Origin: Sphingomonas bisphenolicum
GTDB taxonomy: Bacteria > Pseudomonadota > Alphaproteobacteria > Sphingomonadales > Sphingomonadaceae
NCBI RefSeq assembly: GCF_024349785.1
Contig: NZ_AP018817.1
Coordinates: forward strand, 3,193,501 to 3,257,500
Direction of reading: 5' to 3'
DNA: 64,000 nucleotides
The position numbers and the translations under genes are program-made. The notes beneath the pieces are model-generated. The model ran no database searches. It had not been told where the DNA came from and worked only from the letters and a program-made list of their open reading frames with translations. Shown piece by piece: positions 25,515-34,677 of this stretch (positions are counted from its first letter, which is position 1; every line of letters begins with the position of its first letter).

Positions 25515-27352
25515 TTGGGTGGTGCCACTGTCTGGGCATAGGTTCCGATGAGTTCGCCCTTGGCGATCACATGGCCTTTCGCCTGCGCCAGCACCGCGTC
25601 GCGATCCGCGCCCGCCGGCACCGTCAGCATCCGATCAAGCGCCAGGATCTGAAAATGATAATGGTGCGGCGGATCGCCGACCGGCGGACGCGGCCCATAA
25701 TAGCCGGTCGACCCGCGCGTGGTTCGCCCCTGCAGCAAGCCGTCCGGCTCGGTCAGCCGGGGCTGTTCCTGCACGCCCTCCGGCAGCGCCGTGACGGAGG
25801 CCGGTACATTCCAGGCGACCCAGTGGACGAAGGGCGACGCGGGCTTGGCATCGGGGTCTTCCACGATAAGTGCATAGCTTTGCGCGCCGGGCACGGCGTT
25901 CCATCGTAGCGCGGGAGACGCGCCGTCGGCATAGTCGCTATGCTTCATCGGGATCGCACCATTAGGCTGGATCGTCGCCGATGTGATACCGATTACTCCC
26001 CGCGCCGATGTTTCGGGTCGCGCGAGGGCCAGCGGCACATCGGTTCCCTTGCCCGTCTGGCGAACCATCGCACTCGCCGGCGCCATCGTCGTCACCGCAT
26101 TCTTCCGGCCTTTTCCATAAGCGATGCGGTAGATCACCCCATTGGCGTCGTCCGCCATCAGCAGCGAGCCGTCCTTCGCGACCGCAAGGCCCATGGGCCT
26201 GGCGATATGCGTCTGCCCGCCATCGGTCAGGAAGCCGGTCACGAACGGCTCGATTGCCGTCGCCGTGCCGCGATTGAAGCGGATGCGAACGATATTGTAA
26301 CCCGATGGCTGTTCCCGGTTCCACGAACCGCGCATCGTCGCGAAAGCGTCGCCATTATAGTCCGACGGGAAGGAGGCGCCCTTGTAGAAAAGCATCTGCA
26401 TCGGCGCTGCATGAGCATCGTAGCCCAGCACCATCGGAACGCTTTGCGCTTTCCACTCCTCCTTGGTGATCTCGCCCACCGGCGTCGACTGGGGATAGAT
26501 TTTTCCATCGGCATAGGCATGGGGCCAGCCATAGGCCCTGCCGGCCTCAATGCGGTTCAACTCCTCGGGCTGATCCTCGTCGCCCAGAAAATCGATGCCG
26601 TTGTCGAGGCCCCACAGCTCACCCGACCTGGGGTCCCAGTCGAAACCGATCGTGTTGCGCAGGCCGCTTGCGAAGATCGTCCGGCTCTTGCCGTCGGGCG
26701 ATATACGCAGGATCGTCGCATTCTCGGGATTGCTTTCGTTGCAGACGTTGCAAGTCGAACCGACGCTGAGATACAGCATGTCGTCCGGGCCCCAAGCGAT
26801 CGTACGGTTTGCATGCTGCCCCGCGTCGGGAAGATCGCCGGCGAGCATCGTCAGCGGCCCGAGTGTGCCGTCGCCCATGATATCGGCGACGAAGAGCTCC
26901 TTGACCGTCACCAGGTACATTTTCGTGCCATGGATCGCGATACCGTGCATACCTGCCCGATTGGCGACGGTCACGGGCATGCCGTCCGCCCGACCGTCAC
27001 CATCGGCGTCCTTCAGCATCAGCACATCGCCCTGATCGCGACGCGTCAGATAGACCGTCCCAACGGCCGAAACGACGAGGACACGGGCGTTTTTGAGGCC
27101 GGTGGCAAAGGCGGTTACCGTAAAGCCCGGGGGCGCCTTGATGGACGCGATGCGTTCGGGCGTCGCCGGCACCTTGGCGGGTTTGAAGATGGTCGTCGAC
27201 ATCGTGACATGCGTTCCGTCGCCTTGTTGAGCGAAGGCGGTGGACATTGACGCGGACGCAAAGAGGATCGTCATCGCAAAACTGCCAGTGCCTCTCCTCG
27301 AAACCTTGCGGTCCTGGGTAAAATTGCGCGCGACGAGGTGGTGGTGGCGCAT
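25511..27352 (-). CDS. PQQ/sorbosone-dehydrogenase-like beta-propeller fused to a PEBP domain
   Basis: 613 residues with a signal-like segment at ~25-41 (MTILFASASMSTAFA), so the protein is probably periplasmic. Residues ~60-430 form a six-bladed beta-propeller of the glucose/sorbosone dehydrogenase family (HANRTIAWGPDDMLYLSVGS, CNVCNESNPENATILRISPD, WNREQPSGYN). Residues ~450-613 form a PEBP (YbhB/Raf-kinase-inhibitor-like) domain: GASPALRWNAVPGAQSYALI and GYYGPRPPVGDPPHHYHFQI. Separate copies of both domains are common; a fusion is unusual. The dehydrogenase part oxidises sugars with PQQ in family members, but cofactor residues were not checked here. A SHOCT gene overlaps its end. Confidence 0.8.
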   Translation of the reverse strand: MRHHHLVARNFTQDRKVSRRGTGSFAMTILFASASMSTAFAQQGDGTHVTMSTTIFKPAKVPATPERIASIKAPPGFTVTAFATGLKNARVLVVSAVGTVYLTRRDQGDVLMLKDADGDGRADGMPVTVANRAGMHGIAIHGTKMYLVTVKELFVADIMGDGTLGPLTMLAGDLPDAGQHANRTIAWGPDDMLYLSVGSTCNVCNESNPENATILRISPDGKSRTIFASGLRNTIGFDWDPRSGELWGLDNGIDFLGDEDQPEELNRIEAGRAYGWPHAYADGKIYPQSTPVGEITKEEWKAQSVPMVLGYDAHAAPMQMLFYKGASFPSDYNGDAFATMRGSWNREQPSGYNIVRIRFNRGTATAIEPFVTGFLTDGGQTHIARPMGLAVAKDGSLLMADDANGVIYRIAYGKGRKNAVTTMAPASAMVRQTGKGTDVPLALARPETSARGVIGITSATIQPNGAIPMKHSDYADGASPALRWNAVPGAQSYALIVEDPDAKPASPFVHWVAWNVPASVTALPEGVQEQPRLTEPDGLLQGRTTRGSTGYYGPRPPVGDPPHHYHFQILALDRMLTVPAGADRDAVLAQAKGHVIAKGELIGTYAQTVAPPK

Positions 27353-27631
27353 GGAAATCCTTCCTGATCGAATTACGCGCTCAACGTCCCAGTCTCTGCA
27401 GACGATCCTGAACGAATGGACAGAATTGCGTTGATCCTGATCAAAGTGACGAGCCCCTTCTTGACAGGGCTATCGGTGACGCAGGTTGAACCTTGCGTCC
27501 TGGGCTTGCTCTGCCCGTCAAACAGCGCTGGCCACCTTACCCTCTTAAGCGCGAAGGGTCGTAACCGTGAAACTCGCGCCGACCCGGCGGGCTCATCCCA
27601 TTGCCAAACAGGTCCCGCCTTCCCACCTTGA

Positions 27632-27772
27632 ACTGCGGAGCGTGCCCGCACGCCATCTCAGCCCGCTCATCGGAGCCGCCCCATCGTCCACTTCATTTTT
27701 GCGCTGCCCGCGATCCTGGTCATCACCCAGTTCCTGTGGCCCCTGGCAGCCCCGGTTCTGGCCAAGGTCGCG
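27632..27772 (+). other. In-frame coding stretch upstream of the metallophosphoesterase without a normal start
   Basis: The phosphoesterase frame stays open from 27632 and reads RPIVHFIFALPAILVITQFL followed by WPLAAPVLAKV, a plausible first membrane helix, before the first GTG at 27773. No ATG, GTG or TTG occurs in this stretch. Either a rare start codon (CTG, ATC or ATT) is used, or a base-call or frameshift error hides the true start. The rest of the gap (27353-27631) shows no gene I can support. Confidence 0.5.
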
Positions 27773-28801
27773 GTGGCAGCTTTGCTCCTTGCCGCATCGC
27801 AATTTCACTTTTGGAGCAGATTGTCGTCGGGTTCGGTGTTCGCGCCCGAATTCCCGCGCGGCATCGTCATTCTCTTCAACTGGGCCAGCGGCGCCATCCT
27901 GTTCCTCGCGCTGCTCCAGCTGCTGCTCGATGTGACGATTTTAGCCATGTGGATGCTACCGGGCGAGGCGCCTGCGGTGCCGAACGCCGTCCGCTATGCG
28001 ATGGCAGCGGCCGCCAGCCTTCTGGCCGCGATCGGCGTTCTCAATGCCGTGCGCGTTCCGCCGCTCAAGGATGTCGATCTTCATATCCGCGGCCTGCCAT
28101 CGGAGTTCGAAGGCTACACCATCGTCCAGCTTACCGATCTCCACATCAGCCGCCTGTTTCCCAAAGCATGGACACAAAAGGTCGTCGAACGCGTCAATGC
28201 GCTGGACGTCGATCTCATTGTCGTGACGGGCGACGTGATCGACGGTTCGCTGGCGATGCGCCGCGCGGATGTGGCGCCTTTGGGCGCACTGAGCGCCAAG
28301 GACGGTGTCTATATGAGCCCTGGGAACCATGAATATTTTCTAGGCTATCGCGAATGGATGCAGCATTTTTCCGACCTGGGCATGCGCATCCTCGCCAACG
28401 CCCACGCGATCCTGGAACGGGGTGGCGCGCGCCTCATGCTCGCCGGCGTCACCGACGCGTCAGCGCCCGCGACGGGGCAGCCCAAGCCGGACCTTGCCGC
28501 CGCGCTTGCGGAAGGCCCGCCCGGCGTCCCCATTCTCTTACTTGACCACCAGCCGCGCAGTGCCCGCCGTGCCGCTGCGCGCGGCGTCGCGGCACAACTG
28601 TCGGGGCATACGCATGGCGGGATGATGCCCAACCTCGACCGGCTGGTGGCACGCGGAAATGCTGGGTTCGTGTCGGGTTCCTACGTTGTCGATGGCATGA
28701 CGCTCTATGTCAACAACGGTACCGGCATCTGGCCCGGTTTCGCCCTGCGCCTTCGTCGCCCGTCCGAGTTGACGCGCCTGACGCTTCGCCGCGCGCCATG
28801 A
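27773..28801 (+). CDS. Membrane-anchored metallophosphoesterase
   Basis: 342 residues from the GTG at 27773, with a likely longer N-terminus (see the upstream entry). Hydrophobic segments lie at the N-terminus (ILFNWASGAILFLALLQLLL and a following helix). The calcineurin-like core begins near residue 105: VQLTDLHIS, VVTGDVIDG, MSPGNHEYF and SGHTHGG give the D.H, GD, GNH and GH.H metal ligands. It is of the YkuE/membrane-phosphoesterase type with an active site facing the periplasm or cytosol. The substrate is unknown; lipid-phosphate hydrolysis such as UDP-diacylglucosamine-like is known in related enzymes. Confidence 0.78.
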   Translation: MAALLLAASQFHFWSRLSSGSVFAPEFPRGIVILFNWASGAILFLALLQLLLDVTILAMWMLPGEAPAVPNAVRYAMAAAASLLAAIGVLNAVRVPPLKDVDLHIRGLPSEFEGYTIVQLTDLHISRLFPKAWTQKVVERVNALDVDLIVVTGDVIDGSLAMRRADVAPLGALSAKDGVYMSPGNHEYFLGYREWMQHFSDLGMRILANAHAILERGGARLMLAGVTDASAPATGQPKPDLAAALAEGPPGVPILLLDHQPRSARRAAARGVAAQLSGHTHGGMMPNLDRLVARGNAGFVSGSYVVDGMTLYVNNGTGIWPGFALRLRRPSELTRLTLRRAP

Positions 28802-28856
28802 ACTGGCGTATCAGTACCGCTTCGAGCGGCGAATGCCTATATTCTGGATGCCCCTG

Positions 28857-29114
28857 ATGCCGGACGATTACGACCATGGCCGCCGTGACGGCCTTCGCCT
28901 CGCCTTATCCGTCCTGGCCGCGGAAGAAGCCAAATGGACAGCATTGCTTGGCCAAAGCCGTTCCTGGCGAACCAATGCGACCCGCGAGGTTCGGCACAAG
29001 ACGATCCAGGTCGCCCAGAAGCGCGTGCAGACGATTCTGAACCGCCTGACGACAAAAGACGGGACGGCAGCCGCCGCCGAATTGACGGCCGCGCTCGACA
29101 AGCTCGGCCTCTAG
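28857..29114 (+). CDS. Small basic helical protein of unknown function
   Basis: 85 residues from ATG 28857; two in-frame ATGs lie just upstream (28833, 28848). It is helical and rich in Arg, Lys and Thr (LRLALSVLAAEEAKWTALLG, then KTIQVAQKRVQTILNRL). No family recognised. It follows the phosphoesterase by 56 bp on the same strand, so it may share its transcript. Confidence 0.5.
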   Translation: MPDDYDHGRRDGLRLALSVLAAEEAKWTALLGQSRSWRTNATREVRHKTIQVAQKRVQTILNRLTTKDGTAAAAELTAALDKLGL

Positions 29115-29144
29115 GGCGGCTGCGTCTCGGCTTGCCCCGAGCGC

Positions 29145-29474
29145 TCATCCGGGCGCGTCGAGCGCCAGCAGATCCTGCTCTTGAGGACGACGCTCGATAT
29201 AGGCCGCGACAAATTCGCACAGCGGCACGACTTTGAGGTTTTGCGCGCGGGCGTCGGCGAGGGCGGCCTTGACCAGGCGACTGCCGACGCCCTGCCCCTT
29301 GAGCGCTTCGGGCACCTGCGTATGGGTGAAGACCAGCGCACCTTCGCGCCGGTCATAGGCCGCGATCGCCAATTGTCCGTCGACCGCCAGCTCATAGCGT
29401 CCCTCCGCCTCGTTATTCCGTACATCGCCCGTGTCGGCCATCATCCTATCTCCAGCTTCGGTTCTGCCAGTCAT
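29145..29474 (-). CDS. Small GNAT-like acetyltransferase (YidJ/GCN5-related N-acyltransferase type)
   Basis: 109 residues, the size of the compact GNAT domain. The core GALVFTHTQVPEALKGQGVG is followed by SRLVKAALADARAQNLKVVP and a C-terminal CEFVAAYI, which gives the Q/RGxGxx(L/V) acetyl-CoA loop seen in YjdJ-type proteins. The substrate is unknown. The ATG at 29474 overlaps the YjbQ stop by ATGA, so it ends a three-gene operon GFA-YjbQ-GNAT. A start at residue 11 or 12 is possible. Confidence 0.78.
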   Translation of the reverse strand: MTGRTEAGDRMMADTGDVRNNEAEGRYELAVDGQLAIAAYDRREGALVFTHTQVPEALKGQGVGSRLVKAALADARAQNLKVVPLCEFVAAYIERRPQEQDLLALDAPG

Positions 29475-29908
29475 TCGCCCATGAGATGGAGGGCAAGCCG
29501 TCGGGCGTGCGCCGTGCGCCTATGTTTGAACAGGTAGATGCCCTGCCATGTTCCCAAGCTCAGCGCGCCGTCGATCACTGGGACGGAAAGCTGCACCTGC
29601 GTGAGCGCCGCGCGCAGATGGGCGGGCATGTCGTCGGGTCCCTCGTCGTCATGGTCGTAACGCACCGGATCCTCGGGCGCGATCCGCGCGAAATAGGCCT
29701 CCAGGTCGCGGCGCGCGGCCGGCGCGGCATTTTCCTGGATGAGCAGCGATGCGGACGTGTGCTGGCAGAAGATCGTCAGCAGACCTTCTGCGATCCCGCC
29801 TTCCTGGACCCACCGCAGGATCGGATCGGTCACCTCGTGCAGCCCCTGGCCCGGCGTATCGATTGAAAGGATCGTCGTCTCTTGCCGCACGCGCGCCTCC
29901 TTGCCCAT
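29471..29908 (-). CDS. YjbQ/UPF0047 family protein (secondary thiamine-phosphate synthase-like)
   Basis: 145 residues, typical of the family. The conserved segments are TIFCQHTSASLLIQENAAP (~45-63) with the active histidine and asparagine, and YDHDDEGPDDMPAHLRAALT followed by a C-terminal GTWQGIYLFKHRR. UPF0047 proteins have weak thiamine-phosphate synthase activity. The start follows the GFA stop directly (TGAATG), so it is translationally coupled. Confidence 0.88.
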   Translation of the reverse strand: MGKEARVRQETTILSIDTPGQGLHEVTDPILRWVQEGGIAEGLLTIFCQHTSASLLIQENAAPAARRDLEAYFARIAPEDPVRYDHDDEGPDDMPAHLRAALTQVQLSVPVIDGALSLGTWQGIYLFKHRRTAHARRLALHLMGE

Positions 29909-30307
29909 TCAGCTATCCCGATCGCGCGTAAATTGGGGAACCGCAAGAGGTGCGACCCAGGATAGCCGCCGGATGGTCCAATTCTCATATTGCGGGTCGA
30001 GCCCTGACGCATCGTGGAAGCTCGCGACCGGAAGCTCGATCTCGTCGCCTGCCAGGTTGGCAAAGCGCGATCCGCACGCCGGACAATATAGCCTGTGATA
30101 ACCGGCGCTGCTCTCCCATCCGGCATGCGCGCCCGACAGGTCGACCGCCCCGCGCGGAAAGACGGCGAAGGCGAGATAGGGCGCGCCATGCGCCTTCTGA
30201 CAGGTAAGGCAATGACACAGGCCGACGCGCACGGCCGTGCCGCTCGCAACGAAGCGCAGCGCGCCGCACGCGCATCCGCCGGACCGTTCCAGACGATCGG
30301 TTGTCAT
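29909..30307 (-). CDS. GFA-family zinc protein (glutathione-dependent formaldehyde-activating type)
   Basis: 132 residues from ATG 30307; a longer frame starts at 30364 but has no extra support. Zinc-binding cysteines are in GGCACGALRF, GLCHCLTCQKAHGA and YCPACGSRFANLAG, the CxC / CxxC pattern of GFA/CENP-V domains. The family fold binds glutathione-like adducts, but most members have no proven formaldehyde role. It is first of three overlapping or adjacent genes with YjbQ and GNAT. Confidence 0.85.
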   Translation of the reverse strand: MTTDRLERSGGCACGALRFVASGTAVRVGLCHCLTCQKAHGAPYLAFAVFPRGAVDLSGAHAGWESSAGYHRLYCPACGSRFANLAGDEIELPVASFHDASGLDPQYENWTIRRLSWVAPLAVPQFTRDRDS

Positions 30308-30415
30308 GGTCAAACAACGCGCAGCAGCCGAAACTGGTCCGGCGAGTATCCGCGACAAGCGCAATCGATCGAGGAAGCCCGTGTAATCGAAAGACCGTCA
30401 TCCTATCTGGGTCGC

Positions 30416-30865
30416 ATGCAGATCTTCACAATCGGATATGAGGGCGCGACCCAGGCCGAGCTTATCGCGGCCCTGAAGGAGGCGGGCGTCACGTTGCTGG
30501 CAGATATTCGCGCCGTTCCGCTGTCGCGTAGGCCCGGCTTCTCCAAGAATATCCTCGCGGCGGGGCTCAGTGACGCGGGTATCGACTATATCGGGCTCAA
30601 GGCGCTGGGCACGCCGCCCGAAGGCCGGGAGGCCGCGCGCAAGGGCAATCATGCGCGCCTGGCGGAAGTCTATTTCGGCCAGCTCGACCTGCCTGAAGCG
30701 ATCGTTCAGGGCGCGCAATTGGTCGAAATGGCGCAAGAGAGGCCAACCGCCCTCCTCTGCTTCGAACGCGAGCCAGCCGGTTGCCATCGATCGCTGCTGA
30801 TCGACGCGATCCTGCCGGATGCCGATCGCATCGATCTTTATCCTGCGAGTAAGCGGACCGCCTAA
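30416..30865 (+). CDS. DUF488 family protein
   Basis: 149 residues from the ATG at 30416. The N-terminus MQIFTIGYEGATQAELIAAL, then LADIRAVPLSRRPGFSKNIL, is the canonical DUF488 opening. A C-terminal ALLCFEREPAGCHRSLLIDA holds the conserved Cys-His pair of the family. Function unknown. It is convergent with htpG. Its start is at the divergent junction with the GFA operon, 108 bp away. Confidence 0.85.
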   Translation: MQIFTIGYEGATQAELIAALKEAGVTLLADIRAVPLSRRPGFSKNILAAGLSDAGIDYIGLKALGTPPEGREAARKGNHARLAEVYFGQLDLPEAIVQGAQLVEMAQERPTALLCFEREPAGCHRSLLIDAILPDADRIDLYPASKRTA

Positions 30866-30933
30866 TCCCACCTTTAAGGAGAGCATAGGAGGATCGCCAT
30901 CGGCTCCGGCCGGAACCGACGTTCGACCTGCCG

Positions 30934-32823
30934 TCAGACGAGCGCCCTCGCCATCAGGCGCTCAAGGCGCTCGGCAAAGGCGCGTGGATCAGCCGGCGGC
31001 TCTCCCTCTGCGATCCGCGCCTCGTCGAGCAGCAAGAACGCCAGGTCGCTACGGTCTTCTTCACTCCCGCTGGCTTCGCCCAGTTTCGCGATCAGCGCAT
31101 GGCCCGCATTCACCTCCAGCACGGGCTTGACCCGCTCGGGCGCGCGTCCGGCCGACGCCAACATCTTCTCCAGCTGTAGATCCATCGCGTTCTCGGACGC
31201 GACGATGCAGACTGCGCTGGTCGTCAGCCGATCGGACACGCGAACGTCCGAGACCTGGTCCGCCAGGACTCGCTTGGCAAAGGCAATGAAGTCGCTGACT
31301 TCCTCGGTGGCATGGGCCTCCGAGGCAGCCCCGCCCTCCGTGAGCGGAATGAGGCTGAGGTCGGTCGCGCCCTGGGTCACGGATTTGAAAGGCTTGCCCT
31401 CATAGTCGACGCCGATGGTCGTCCAGAAACTGTCGACCTGGTCAGGGAGCAACAGCACCTCGATACCGCGAGCCTTGAACCCTTCGAGCTGCGGCGACTG
31501 CGCGATCCGCTCGAGGTCCGTGCCGGTGGCATAGTAGATCGCGGTCTGGTTTTCCTTGAGCGAGGCTGCATAGTCCTTGAGCGATCGCCACCCGCCGTTC
31601 GACGTCGTGCTCTTGAACCGGGCAAGGCCGAGCAGCTGGTCGCGCCGTTCGAAATCCTCGTAGAGACCCTCCTTGAGGACGGCCCCGAAATTCTCCCAGA
31701 TCGCGGCGTACCGCTCAGGCTCGCTGCCCGCGAGCTTATCCAACTCGGACAGGACCCGGTTGCTCACACCCTTCTGGATGGCGGACAGCACAGGGCTGTC
31801 CTGGATCATCTCGCGCGACATGTTGAGCGGCAGGTCGGCAGAATCGACGAGACCGCGCACGAAGCGCAGGTAACGCGGCAGGATCTCGGCCTCGTCGGTG
31901 ATGAACACGCGGCGGACATAGAGCTTGATCCGACCCTTGCGATCGGGATCGAACAGGTCGAACGGCTTGGTCTCGGGAATGAAGGTCAGCACCGAATATT
32001 CGTGGCGGCCCTCCGTACGATAATGGAGGGTCAGCGCGGGCTTATCGAACTGGCCGGCGACGCTGCGGTAGAAGTCGGCATAATCCTCTTCGCTGATCTC
32101 CGACTTTAATTTGGTCCAGAGCGCGGCGCCATCGGCGACCTGGTGCTCTTCCTCCTCGCTGCCCTGCTCCTTGACGAAGATGGGTACCGGCACATGGCCC
32201 GACTGCGCTTTCACGATCCGCTCCACTGTGTAGCGCTCGGCATAGGTCTTGGCGTCGTCGAGCAGATGGAGTGTCACGCGCGTGCCCCGCGCCGGCGCAT
32301 CCGCTACATCGACCGGCGCGATCGTGTAGGTGCCCTGACCGTCGGACGACCAGCTTGCCGCCTTATCCGTACCAGCGCGCCGTGAAACCACATCGACCCG
32401 ACCCGCGACCATGAAGGCCGAGTAAAAGCCGACACCGAACTGGCCGATCAGCTGCTGGCCCTCTCCGTCCTTTTCGGCCACCAACTTGTCCATGAACGCC
32501 TTGGTCCCCGAGCGCGCAATGGTGCCGAGCGTCTCACCCATGTCAGCCGCGGTCATGCCGATGCCATTATCCTCGACAACGATGGTGCCGGCCTCCTTGT
32601 CGAGGTTCAGCGTGATCCGCGGCTGCGGATCATCGCCGAAGAGGGCCGGATTCGAAATCGCCTCGTAGCGCAGCTTCTCGCACGCGTCGGCCGCGTTGGA
32701 GATGAGCTCGCGCAGGAACACATCCTTATCCGAATAGACCGAGTGCACCATCATGTGCAGGAGCTTGGAAACATCGGCCTCGAAGGCACGCGTTTCAGGG
32801 GCGCTCACGGTGTCGGCTGTCAT
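30934..32823 (-). CDS. htpG: Molecular chaperone HtpG (Hsp90)
   Basis: 629 residues from the ATG at 32823. The ATPase domain has LRELISNAADACEKLRYEA (the N-x3-D pocket), then VEDNGIGMTAADMGE and FGVGFYSAFMVA. The middle domain begins near 220 (WTKLKSEISEEDYADFYR, KPFDLFDPDRKGRIKLYVRR), with dimerisation at the C-terminus. It is cytoplasmic, ATP-driven and assists folding of late-stage client proteins. It is heat-inducible in many bacteria; no clear sigma-32 site was identified. Convergent with the DUF488 gene and tail to head with the MFS remnant. Confidence 0.96.
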   Translation of the reverse strand: MTADTVSAPETRAFEADVSKLLHMMVHSVYSDKDVFLRELISNAADACEKLRYEAISNPALFGDDPQPRITLNLDKEAGTIVVEDNGIGMTAADMGETLGTIARSGTKAFMDKLVAEKDGEGQQLIGQFGVGFYSAFMVAGRVDVVSRRAGTDKAASWSSDGQGTYTIAPVDVADAPARGTRVTLHLLDDAKTYAERYTVERIVKAQSGHVPVPIFVKEQGSEEEEHQVADGAALWTKLKSEISEEDYADFYRSVAGQFDKPALTLHYRTEGRHEYSVLTFIPETKPFDLFDPDRKGRIKLYVRRVFITDEAEILPRYLRFVRGLVDSADLPLNMSREMIQDSPVLSAIQKGVSNRVLSELDKLAGSEPERYAAIWENFGAVLKEGLYEDFERRDQLLGLARFKSTTSNGGWRSLKDYAASLKENQTAIYYATGTDLERIAQSPQLEGFKARGIEVLLLPDQVDSFWTTIGVDYEGKPFKSVTQGATDLSLIPLTEGGAASEAHATEEVSDFIAFAKRVLADQVSDVRVSDRLTTSAVCIVASENAMDLQLEKMLASAGRAPERVKPVLEVNAGHALIAKLGEASGSEEDRSDLAFLLLDEARIAEGEPPADPRAFAERLERLMARALV

Positions 32824-32954
32824 TGGTCGTACATCTCTCATCTGACAATAGGGCGACGGTCAGATGGATCGAATGCGCAATCGGTTCAAGAGGCGAGCGC
32901 AGTCGGACAAGCCCAAGAGCTAGCCGATCGGAGGAGGAGAGCTCTGCACGCCGC

Positions 32955-34342
32955 TTAGCTGGATTTTGCCAGCGTAAGGAACGCGATCACGCCGGCGGCG
33001 ACGGCCAGAACGGCCGCGACGATCGCCGCCGCCTGAAACGCACCGGTCAGGTCGGCGCGAGGCACCGCGATCACTGCGCCGGCGATTGCTGTCGCCACCA
33101 GCCCGCCGGTCCGCGCTGTCGCGCTGTTGAAGCCCGAAGCCGTACCTGTGTGCCGATCATCCACCGAGGACAGCACAGCGGTCGTTAGCGGCGCGACCGC
33201 GCCCGCCATGCCGAGCGCGACCACGGCCATGCCTGGCAGAATGCTGGTCCAATAACTCGCATTCGGATCGGCGCGGACCATGAGTGCGAACCCTGCGCCG
33301 GTGACTATCGGCCCGATCGACAGCGGCCAGCGCGGTCCGATCCGTTCGGCAAGGCGTGATACCGTTCCGATGACGATCGAGAAAGGCAGGAGCGCGAGCC
33401 CCGCCTGGGTCGGGCTGTACTGGCCCCCGACGATCAGCAGATAAGGCAGCAGTACCAGCAGTCCGCCTAGAGCGCCGTAGAGCAACAGCGTGAGAAGCGT
33501 CAGCCCGACAAAGGGACGCGAGGCGAACAGCGCAAGCGGCATCATCGCGCGGTCGCCGAGCCGGTGCTCGACGATCAGGAACAGAATGAGCAGCATGATG
33601 CCGCCGCCAAGACCGGCCCATGTGTCAAACGATGCGGCATGACGGCTCGACCACAGCGTCAGCGCCCAAGTCAGCATACCGAGCGCGGCCGTCGCAAGCA
33701 GTGCGCCCATCCAGTCGAGCCGTCCTTGTCCCTTTGCGCTCTCTCCCACATAGTGCCACGCCACGATGATCGCGGCCGTAGCGACGGGAATGTTGAGATA
33801 GAAGATCGCGCGCCAGCCGACACTGTCGACCAGCCAGCCGCCAAGCGGCGGCCCGACAGCACTGGCGATGGCGCCCGCCGCGGCCCAGGTGCCGACCGCA
33901 CGCCCGCGGGCTTCTCCCTCGAACGAACTGCCCAATATCCCAAGGCTGTTGGGCATCAGGATTGCCGCGCCGACGCCCTGCGCGGCCCGTGCGAGGAACA
34001 GGGACGGCAGGTCCGGCGCGAAGGCGCAGCCGACCGAGGCGAGCGCGAACAGAATGATGCCGAGGATCAGCGCGCGCTTGCGCCCGAAATGATCGCCGGC
34101 AGCCCCACCGAGAAGCAGAAGAGCGGACAGCGGCAGCAGATAGCTGTTAATGACCCAAGGCAGGCTGGATGCATCCCCCCAAGCTCTTTGCCGATCGCGG
34201 GCAAGGCGACATTGGTAACTGATCCGTCGATGAAGGCGAGGCTAGAGGCAAGCATGGTCGCCGCAATGGTCCAGCCCGGATGCGCAACGCTTTTGCCCTT
34301 GACCGCTTCGGCCTGTCCGCGATCGCAGGAATAGGTCGACAA
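32955..34342 (-). pseudogene. DHA2-type MFS drug exporter with frameshift at a G6 tract
   Basis: Translated in two frames. The first part (34342 down to about 34175) begins at a TTG with AGGAGG seven bases upstream and runs to MLASSLAFIDGSVTNVALPA, then IGKELGG, the first helix of DHA2 exporters. The second frame picks up SSLPWVINSYLLP, contains ARAAQGVGAAILMPNSLGIL and continues through about a dozen hydrophobic helices to 32955. One G is missing from the tract at 34175-34180. If real, the gene is dead; if a base-call error, it is a full-length 14-helix exporter. The substrate is unknown. Confidence 0.8.
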
Positions 34343-34677
34343 TTTACCCCTCCTTCGGCGACTACGATCAGACCTTAGCTTGGCATAGCAGGACAGCCAC
34401 CAAAATCGCTATGAACCGGTTCCCTGATCGAAAACATCAGCGCCCTCGACGGGTATCGACGCGGAAGCCCGCGTTATGTCCGCCGCGTTGAATGACTTTT
34501 TTCTCACTTGGCCGGCGATAAGCTCATGTGTCTTTCATGCGCTGACGCTCGTAGCACTCAGTTTTGGTTTCTTCGAAGCCGGAAAAGCCCGTACTATTAA
34601 GATCAATGCCGATAACACCGCTCAAACTGCCCGCTAGCGGCAGTTTGAGACTGGACAAATCAGAAGAGCGATCCGAA
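34343..34677. other. Intergenic gap; AT-richer than surroundings, no gene recognised
   Basis: 335 bp between the MFS gene and the AbiEi-like gene. Short frames occur on the minus strand, but none has a convincing start signal. The base composition drifts toward AT from here into the next gene, possible evidence of transfer. I see no terminator with a clear U-tract. Confidence 0.45.

Noticed and set aside
30880..30930. TCGGCTCCGGCCGGAACCGA as a terminator between DUF488 and htpG
   Set aside because: The stem is short and interrupted and there is no U-tract; too weak to list.
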